Shown piece after piece: positions 26,459 through 33,085 of a stretch of DNA of 42,356 nt. The notes below the pieces were generated by a model that made no database searches, was not told where the DNA came from, and was given only the letters and a program-made list of their open reading frames with translations. Where the stretch lies: contig CAJMLV010000026.1 in assembly GCA_905214345.1 (NCBI GenBank), forward strand, positions 1 through 42,356. Direction: 5' to 3'. How positions within the stretch are numbered: position 1 is the stretch's first letter; each line of letters starts with the position of its first letter. The position numbers and the translations under genes were made by a program. Origin of the DNA: an uncultured bacterium (GTDB lineage: Bacteria > Bacillota > Clostridia > Oscillospirales > Ruminococcaceae).

Positions 26459-27901
26459 TCAACCCAGGTGAAAGACCAGCACTTCGTCATACAGGCGGAT
26501 CTCGTCTCCGTCTTTCAGCGCAACGGGCTGCAGCGGCAGGATGGCTTTTCCGTTCACCGTCGTACCGTTGCGGGACTGGTTGTCGCGCACAAAATACTGA
26601 CCGTTGTCAAAGAGGATCGTGGCGTGGTTGCGAGAAACCTTGTTGTTGTCGTAGATCGCATAATGCAGACGGATGGTGGTGTTGTATTTTCCCACCATGA
26701 ACGGCGTTTCCGTAATGGGAATGTTCTGGTTGTTGTGTACCAGATACGCCGTCGCCTGCGGCTCCTCCCGCTGGGGTTTTGGGGCGGGGGTATAGTCGTG
26801 GCTGTCCACCAGGATGGTGCCTTCCTCCCATTCATCCCCCTGGGACGGTGCGGCCGGTTTTTCGGCAGCGGGCCGGACCACCGGGGCGGGCCGTTCCTTG
26901 GGAGCCGGGGCCGGCGCCGGCTGCGGCGCTTCCTGTTCGGGAGCCTTTTCTCCCCGTGAACCGAAAGGCCAGAAGCCTTTGCGCTCTTTTTCCGCCTTGG
27001 GTTTGCGCCGGTCCTCGGCGCCGGGCACAACAAAGGAACCGCCGCCGGGAATCTCAAAGCCCAGGTTGGGTTTTGCGGGTTCCGCTGCGGGCTTTTCTTT
27101 TTCCGGAAGGACTTTGGCCAGCGGATTGACAGGCTTTTCCTTTTCCTCTCCCGCACCCGGATAGATGGACTGCAGCCCCTTCATCTTTTCCTGCAGCAGT
27201 TCGGTCAGCTGGCCGGGCTGCGGAGCAGGTGCCGCAGACTGCACAGGCGTTTCCGCCTGGCGCGCCGCGGGTTTGGGCGCCGGAGCCGCCGGGGCAGGTG
27301 CCGCGGGCGCTGCCTGTGCAGGCGCGCCGGGTGCCGCCCGGTCTTCTTTAAGGAACGTCTTGCAGAACGTTTCCAGGTCGAACAGGGTCGCTTTATAGAC
27401 CCACTTGAACATATCGTCGTAGCTGCTGCAGTCCGCCGTGGCAAAATATTCGCTGAGCAGCTTTTCAAAGAACGTCTTCAGCCGGGTGGAAGTGTTCTGC
27501 ACGGTGTCCCGCTGCATGGGAATGCAGGGCAGGTACACGCACAGCCCGTCCCCCACATAGATCTGTTCCGGGTCCAGGTAGCACATGTCCACCGAAAGGA
27601 AGTATTCGTTCAGATGCAGAAGGGCATCGCACAGGTTGCGCAGCAGCCGGATACCGTTCTGGTATGTCAGGTGATGGCGGAGCATGAACTCACGCAGGGG
27701 TACTTTTCCGCCGATGTTGTAACGCAGGCGGATCACACCGTCCATCGACTGGTGCCGCATGCGAAGCAGTCCGGGAATGTTGTTGCGCTCCATGACCTTG
27801 CAGCAGTACGGAATCAGTGTTTCGCCCGGCTGCAGTTCGATCACCAGAACATTGTTGGTTCCCTCTGTCTGGATCGAGATCCGACGTGCAAAATCTTCCA
27901 T
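26459..27901 (-). CDS. FHA-domain protein with DUF6382-type N-terminus
   Basis: This 480-residue protein has three parts: an N-terminal domain (about 1-185) resembling DUF6382; a Pro/Ala/Glu-rich linker (about 190-385); and a C-terminal FHA domain (about 385-480). The FHA domain shows the binding-site residues in VSRNHATI (422-429) and SRNGTTVNG (443-451). FHA domains bind phosphothreonine peptides. Just before it the linker has EWEEGTILVD (about 357-366), similar to threonine motifs that bind back onto the FHA domain in GarA/OdhI-type proteins. The linker also has GFEIP (281-285), found in the zinc-ribbon protein too. No membrane segment is present. It starts at an ATG behind ggagg and lies between tadZ and the phosphatase. 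Confidence 0.88.
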   Translation of the reverse strand: MEDFARRISIQTEGTNNVLVIELQPGETLIPYCCKVMERNNIPGLLRMRHQSMDGVIRLRYNIGGKVPLREFMLRHHLTYQNGIRLLRNLCDALLHLNEYFLSVDMCYLDPEQIYVGDGLCVYLPCIPMQRDTVQNTSTRLKTFFEKLLSEYFATADCSSYDDMFKWVYKATLFDLETFCKTFLKEDRAAPGAPAQAAPAAPAPAAPAPKPAARQAETPVQSAAPAPQPGQLTELLQEKMKGLQSIYPGAGEEKEKPVNPLAKVLPEKEKPAAEPAKPNLGFEIPGGGSFVVPGAEDRRKPKAEKERKGFWPFGSRGEKAPEQEAPQPAPAPAPKERPAPVVRPAAEKPAAPSQGDEWEEGTILVDSHDYTPAPKPQREEPQATAYLVHNNQNIPITETPFMVGKYNTTIRLHYAIYDNNKVSRNHATILFDNGQYFVRDNQSRNGTTVNGKAILPLQPVALKDGDEIRLYDEVLVFHLG

Positions 27902-27940
27902 GGGAATTCCTCCGTAAATCAGTTTGTACCCGCTCCGCTG

Positions 27941-28981
27941 TCAGGCAAGCTGCTGCAAAAGGTCCGTACAGCTCTTCAAAAACGCCGGGTTGCGTTCCTG
28001 TACGTCGGCCACGCGGCGTCCCTGCTGCAGGCTTTCCGAGCAGGGCATCTTCATGGCCACTCCCTCTTCGGGATTTTTTTGGCGGCATTTGTTGAGAACG
28101 GTCAAAATCTGCCCGTGGATCGGAAGATTCTGGAAATACACATCTTTGTCCACACGCTGCATCCGTTCACGCCCCACCAGGTCGTCGGTATACACCTGCA
28201 GCACACTGCTGCACTGTTCCAGCGCCCAAAGGTTCATCGTCTGGATGCCGGTGGGCAGGTCCAGGAAGATGTATTCCAGGTCGGTCTTTTCCACCAGGAC
28301 CCGGATCAGGGCGTTCAGCTCTTCCTGCTTCAGGGACAGCAGATCCCCCGCAAAGTGGAAAGGCGGAAGCACCATGACATGGTCGGCGTTGCGCTCCATG
28401 GAATCCAGCACCACCGGCGCCAGGTCCCGGCCTCCTTTCAGGGCAAACAGCAGGTCATCAATGGTCCCGGAGAAATCATGTTCATACAGCTGCCCCAGCG
28501 CCGGGAAGGGGTCCAGGCTGATATACAGGGCCTGTTTCCCCGACCGCGCCGCCGCAGCCGCCAGAGCGTAGCTGAGCACCGATTTGCCGCTCCCGCCCTG
28601 TACAGAGTAGGTCGCCACCACATGGACATCCCGTCCGCCCGTGCGGAACAGATCATCGCCGGAAAGCGCCAGGGCGCTCTTGATGTCCGAAATGATGGCC
28701 GAACCGGACTGATAAATGTTGATCCGGATGGATTCCTCGTTGGAATACAGGGTCTGGTCCGATACCAGGAACCGTGCCACATTGGGCCGCTCGATCCGGT
28801 CCAGCAGTTCCTGTGAGCCCAGGACGGCCTCCATGCGCAGGAAGGAACCGGACAGGTATTCCAGTGCCTTCTCAACCGTGGTAAAACACACAAATTCGAT
28901 GGAAGGGCAGTGCAGGCTCGCATAATTGCTGAATGCGTTAACAAAATACGTATCTTCGCATTGCAGAAGCATCCGAATCAT
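27941..28981 (-). CDS. tadZ: TadZ/CpaE-like ParA-family ATPase
   Basis: This 346-residue protein has an N-terminal atypical receiver-like region (about 1-110) and a MinD/ParA-type ATPase domain with QGGSGKS (128-134) as Walker A. The usual signature lysine is replaced by Gln128, as is common in TadZ proteins. The IFLDLPTG motif is the Walker B region. TadZ marks the pilus assembly site at the pole or membrane. It is the first gene of the Tad set proper; the ATG has aaagga about 10 bases upstream. It is 98 bp downstream of the LPXTG gene, so it may be read from that promoter. Confidence 0.88.
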   Translation of the reverse strand: MIRMLLQCEDTYFVNAFSNYASLHCPSIEFVCFTTVEKALEYLSGSFLRMEAVLGSQELLDRIERPNVARFLVSDQTLYSNEESIRINIYQSGSAIISDIKSALALSGDDLFRTGGRDVHVVATYSVQGGSGKSVLSYALAAAAARSGKQALYISLDPFPALGQLYEHDFSGTIDDLLFALKGGRDLAPVVLDSMERNADHVMVLPPFHFAGDLLSLKQEELNALIRVLVEKTDLEYIFLDLPTGIQTMNLWALEQCSSVLQVYTDDLVGRERMQRVDKDVYFQNLPIHGQILTVLNKCRQKNPEEGVAMKMPCSESLQQGRRVADVQERNPAFLKSCTDLLQQLA

Positions 28982-29022
28982 CGGCGTTCCATCCTTTCAT
29001 TCAAAGATTCATAAACCGCCAT

Positions 29023-29050
29023 CCGGCCGGCCCTGCGGCGGACCGGCCGG
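29023..29050 (-). terminator. GC-rich hairpin between the LPXTG gene and tadZ
   Basis: Perfect 8-bp arms (ccggccgg at 29023-29030 and 29043-29050) flank a GC-rich 12-base loop. On the minus strand the hairpin is followed by ATGGCGGTTT rather than a T-run. It may be a weak or partial terminator that lets some transcription continue into the Tad operon. I see no convincing promoter in the 98-bp gap. Confidence 0.4.
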
Positions 29051-29079
29051 TTCTGTTGCGGTTCTGCTTACAGTATCAT

Positions 29080-32000
29080 TCAGGTCTGATCGTCGGAAGT
29101 GACGTCATTCCGTTTCTTTTTGTAGATGTTCACGCCGACGAACAGGCAGACTGCAGCGGCCAGAACAATGACCCACAGCACCATGTTGGACTCATCGCCG
29201 GTCTGGGGCAGATCCACGCGGACAAAGCTCAGAACGCCGTTGGCCGCCTTTACGCGGATGGACAGGGTGCTGCCGCCCATGACGGTGATCACATCGCCGT
29301 TGGTACCGAACGCACCGGAAACCAGTTCAAAGCTCTTGCTGGCCAGAATTTCTCCGTCCTCGCCGTACACGGTCAGGGTATGCTTGCCGAACTCCACGCC
29401 GCTGAAAGCCACGCAGCCGTTGGAATCGGTCACACCGGTACGCGGGGTGGAATGCAGCTCCACCTTCACGCCGGCCATCGGTTCATCGGCTTCGTCCACA
29501 ATGTAGAAGCGCAGGTTCACGCCTTTGGCCGCCAGGGCTGCCGCCTGTGCCGCCGCCTGTGCCGCCGCTTGGGCCGCCGCATCCTCGGCAGCGCTGTCGG
29601 CTGCGGTGCTGTCCTGGCTGTTGTCGGAAGAACCGCCGCCGGAGGAACCGTTCTGGTTGTCATCGGAAGTGGAAGTCTTGATCTCACCCAGGCGGAAGTT
29701 CTGGGCCGTGCGCTTCAGTTCATTTTCCCGGTCGCCGTCCACACGGAATTCCGCCGCGATGGTGTTGTAGTCGTCGGTGTAAGCCTTTTCCTGCAGAGTC
29801 TGGCTCTTGATGGTGATGCGGGTGCTGCCGCTCACAGAGGTGTAATCCACGTCCCGGACCAACTTTTCACCGTTGAGCCACAGGCCCATGAATTCAGGAT
29901 GCACGCCTTCGGAAACGTACAGCTGGTCCTGGGTGATGTCGGTGAGCAGGAAGTCGTAGGTGCCTTCGCCCTGTTCCACGCCCAAGGGAACCTGGATCTC
30001 GTAGCCTTCATCGGTCTGCTCGTAAACCATGCGGTTTCCGTTTTCAGCCACGTGCAGGGTATAGGTCGCGGTGGAAGGCGAAAAGCGGGAGCTGCTGTAA
30101 TCCACCTGCACGGTAAAAGTAAAGTCACCAGTTTCGACAGGCACGCCGTAAACTTCACCGGTGGCCTCATACAGTTCCATACCAGCGGGCAGAGCACCGT
30201 CCACAATCTTGAAAGACGAACGGTTCCAGTTATACATATTGTCGGTGACGACCATGTAGGAATAAGGAACGAATTTGACCGCGTCATCCAGGTCACCGGA
30301 AACGATATGGGGGTTGGCGGCAATACCGGTCAGCTTGATCTCACGGACCTGGCCGTCGGCGGTGGTCACGCGAAGCGTACCGCTGATCTCGCCCTCACCG
30401 TCCGCCAACAGGCGAATTTTGGCGATATTGGCAAGGGTAGCGTAATCGTTGTTCTGGCTGGTGGTCTGGCCGTTTTCGTCCTCCACGACGTAATCGTTGT
30501 AAACGCTGTTAAACGCCGGGATAGTTGCGTTGTTGACAGTCCAGTATTCGTCCAGTTTGACATGGACAGGGTCAATCAGTTCCACCTTGACCCCTTCCAG
30601 GTCGGTAGCGCCGATGTTGGTCACCAGGATATCATGCACAAATTTATTGTCGGCGGTCAGGTTGACGAAACGCTCATCAGGACCGGCGACGTACAGGGTC
30701 CCCTGATTCTGCAAGGTGGCAAAGGTAACCTGGTAGTTCTTCAGCTTCTTGCCCGGCACATGGACCTGATACATGACCGTGTTGGTCATGCTGTCCGACC
30801 AGACAGCATTGCTCAGGTCGGTTTTGCCGGATTCCGCACGGCTGCCGGAACTGACCACCACACCTTCGGGAGTATTGAACTCCGGAATCAGCTGCTTCAA
30901 GCTGTCTGCCGACAACTGGTTGCGAATCATGACCAACTGGTATCCGCCCACTTCATATTTTTCATCATTGCGGTAATAGGTATCCAGCTGGATGCCGCCC
31001 ACGGCTTTGGCAACGTAATACTGCAGGCGGGTTCCCTGCAGAGAAATGTCGGAGATTTCAAAGTCCGGGTCGATCTCGTTCTGGCTGTAAGTGGGTGTGG
31101 TATCCTCCATCTGTTCGTAAGCATAGAGGGAGATGATCTGGGTCTGGCCATCCTGGAACACCAGAGTCAAATAATTAATGTAGGAAAGTGTCTTGGCATA
31201 ACCAAACTCGTCGGTCCCGGTACCGTCGGCCATAATCTGGCCAGTGATTTCCATGCCGGAAGCCTGAGCCTCTTCCAGACTGTTGTACCGCCCGTCATAG
31301 ACCGCCTTGAGTTCGTCGACTTTGGGCATACTGAGGTAACAAGTTTGTCCGATGGTTCCTTCCGGCACCTCTACGGCGCTGGTATACCACGACTGGTAGG
31401 TCGTGCGGCCGGTGGTGACCGCATCCTGGGTGGCGGAAGGAGCCACCGTCACGGTAAGGGGCACAGAGGTGGAACTAATCATACCGGAGCCGAGAATTTC
31501 CTGATATCCATTGGCGCGGGTATACACCTCTACCTGAATTTTTTGGGAAAGAGAACGTACCGTAACAGAAAAGCCGAAATATCCCAACATCCGGCCGGTG
31601 GCAGTCTCGGTAACCACCAGGCAGAACAGGTTGGGTGCGGTCATATAATTTTCCATGGTAGGTTCGGTGCCGTAATCTGCATAGTAGCGATTATACGAAG
31701 CATCGGCGAAGAACTGATCGGTGATGGCACCGGTCAGCTCCGCCCCGTTATCCCGATAATTCAGGAAGTTGGACATGGGATACACATCCACCTTGTAGCC
31801 CATGCGCTGCATGGTCCCAATTCCGCTGTACGGGGCACCCACGGTATACATGTTGTCATCCCGGGCATTGGTAGTGTAGATTTCGATTGCCTTGCCCTGC
31901 ATTCCCAGATTTTCGAACAGATCGGTTTCCTTGGTACGACTGCTGCCGTAAATAGACCATCCGCTAGGCGTGGTCGCCGAGATAGAGATGGTCTCGTTCA

Positions 32001-32829
32001 GCACGGGGGAGGTGTTGACCTCCACCGTAATGATGTAGCGGTGATTGGCAGCGTCATCCATCTGATTACCGTTGCCCAGCACCATATACATGGTATAACT
32101 GCCGGACAGCCCGTATTCCGAATCGGTCCAATTGTAGTTCCACAGGTCAACTGCCTCACCCGTACCCAGAGCATGTGTCTCGTCAATATCTTCCTGGGTA
32201 AAATAGAACCAGGCGTTGGTATAACCCGAATCTACCTGAATGGAGTTGCCATTTTTGTCCACCAGCATCCCCAGAATGTTATCCACCGGGAAATTATGCA
32301 GCTGTTCTTTGCTATATCCCAACAAAGGCAGGTAGACGCCGGTGGTCTCCTCCATGGGGCGCAGAGACAGGTCGGAGGGAGCATCCTCCGCGGTGGCCAT
32401 CAGCGCCGCCATCAGGTCGTTGCAGACCGCGTCGTACATTTCGCCGTAGGATGCCATAAAAATATCATAGTCTGCCAGAGACAGGGCGTCCACGGCATTC
32501 AGGGCCTGGGCCACCTGCTCGGACACCGCAGCCTTTTCCTCGGCGGTCATGGCGGCCACATCCCCGGCAGCGGGCAGAGCCTCAAACAAGGCTCCCGCCT
32601 GCTGCACCGCTTCGGGTTCCGCCTCTTTGCCGGTCGAAGTGCCGGCAGACTGGTCGTTGATGCTGTTCTGCACCACGTCGGCGGATTCATCGGTGGCCTG
32701 CACGGTTTCCACCTGAACATCCACATTCTGTTCAGCGGCTTCTTCGGCAAACGCCGTGCCGGCAAACGGAGACATGACCGACATGGTCATGGCCGCTGCC
32801 ATCAGAAGAGATACGAGCTTCTTCTTCAT
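29080..32829 (-). CDS. LPXTG-anchored surface protein, putative adhesin
   Basis: This 1249-residue exported protein starts with a signal peptide (about 1-28, cleavage near AFA-EE) and ends with a sortase signal: LPQTG (1207-1211), a hydrophobic helix and KKKRN. Between them lie a long beta-rich region without recognised family (about 130-830), a putative-Ig (He_PIG-like) domain (about 845-905, LPAGMELYEATGEVYGVP), a further domain to about 1060, an Ala/Gln spacer (about 1088-1105, AAQAAAQAAAQ) and a SpaA-like Ig domain (about 1107-1190, GVKVELHSTPRTGVTDSNG). It would be covalently attached to peptidoglycan. No sortase gene is in the window. Its place just before tadZ suggests cooperation with the pilus. 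A ggggt element about 5 bases before the ATG serves as a modest ribosome-binding site. Confidence 0.9.
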   Translation of the reverse strand: MKKKLVSLLMAAAMTMSVMSPFAGTAFAEEAAEQNVDVQVETVQATDESADVVQNSINDQSAGTSTGKEAEPEAVQQAGALFEALPAAGDVAAMTAEEKAAVSEQVAQALNAVDALSLADYDIFMASYGEMYDAVCNDLMAALMATAEDAPSDLSLRPMEETTGVYLPLLGYSKEQLHNFPVDNILGMLVDKNGNSIQVDSGYTNAWFYFTQEDIDETHALGTGEAVDLWNYNWTDSEYGLSGSYTMYMVLGNGNQMDDAANHRYIITVEVNTSPVLNETISISATTPSGWSIYGSSRTKETDLFENLGMQGKAIEIYTTNARDDNMYTVGAPYSGIGTMQRMGYKVDVYPMSNFLNYRDNGAELTGAITDQFFADASYNRYYADYGTEPTMENYMTAPNLFCLVVTETATGRMLGYFGFSVTVRSLSQKIQVEVYTRANGYQEILGSGMISSTSVPLTVTVAPSATQDAVTTGRTTYQSWYTSAVEVPEGTIGQTCYLSMPKVDELKAVYDGRYNSLEEAQASGMEITGQIMADGTGTDEFGYAKTLSYINYLTLVFQDGQTQIISLYAYEQMEDTTPTYSQNEIDPDFEISDISLQGTRLQYYVAKAVGGIQLDTYYRNDEKYEVGGYQLVMIRNQLSADSLKQLIPEFNTPEGVVVSSGSRAESGKTDLSNAVWSDSMTNTVMYQVHVPGKKLKNYQVTFATLQNQGTLYVAGPDERFVNLTADNKFVHDILVTNIGATDLEGVKVELIDPVHVKLDEYWTVNNATIPAFNSVYNDYVVEDENGQTTSQNNDYATLANIAKIRLLADGEGEISGTLRVTTADGQVREIKLTGIAANPHIVSGDLDDAVKFVPYSYMVVTDNMYNWNRSSFKIVDGALPAGMELYEATGEVYGVPVETGDFTFTVQVDYSSSRFSPSTATYTLHVAENGNRMVYEQTDEGYEIQVPLGVEQGEGTYDFLLTDITQDQLYVSEGVHPEFMGLWLNGEKLVRDVDYTSVSGSTRITIKSQTLQEKAYTDDYNTIAAEFRVDGDRENELKRTAQNFRLGEIKTSTSDDNQNGSSGGGSSDNSQDSTAADSAAEDAAAQAAAQAAAQAAALAAKGVNLRFYIVDEADEPMAGVKVELHSTPRTGVTDSNGCVAFSGVEFGKHTLTVYGEDGEILASKSFELVSGAFGTNGDVITVMGGSTLSIRVKAANGVLSFVRVDLPQTGDESNMVLWVIVLAAAVCLFVGVNIYKKKRNDVTSDDQT

Positions 32830-32987
32830 GTGTTACCCCACACAATCCTTTCTCTTTTTTGGAAACATGTTTCTGCGTTTTACGCCTGCGGAAATTCCGG
32901 CGGGACCTCCCGCCGCGGGATTCATTGCCCTTGGTGCTGCGCATCGTTTTGCCGGAACGACCGCCACACCCTAGGGCAATTTTTTAT

Positions 32988-32993
32988 TGTCAA
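32988..32993 (-). promoter_or_regulatory. TTGACA box upstream of the LPXTG gene
   Basis: The 256-bp gap (32830-33085) holds no gene. On the minus strand it contains a perfect TTGACA at 32993-32988, but no good -10 at 16-18 bp (GGTGTG or similar), so this may be a regulated or non-functional site. Several small GC-rich inverted repeats lie on either side (for example around 33000-33010 and 32910-32925). The leader from here to the ATG would be about 125 bases. Confidence 0.3.
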
Positions 32994-33085
32994 CCGCCCG
33001 CAAGGGCGATCACACCAAATCAGCGGACACCTGCAGCCGGGGCTTCGCCCGACCGGGCGTCCTGTCAGCCTGCCGTCGGCGGCTT

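Noticed and set aside
27941..28981. Plasmid-type ParA partition protein
   Set aside because: There is no ParB gene, and the position before tad genes, receiver-like N-terminus and missing signature lysine fit TadZ.
29527..29590. Short tandem repeat in non-coding sense
   Set aside because: It encodes the Ala/Gln spacer of the LPXTG protein and is explained by that coding function.
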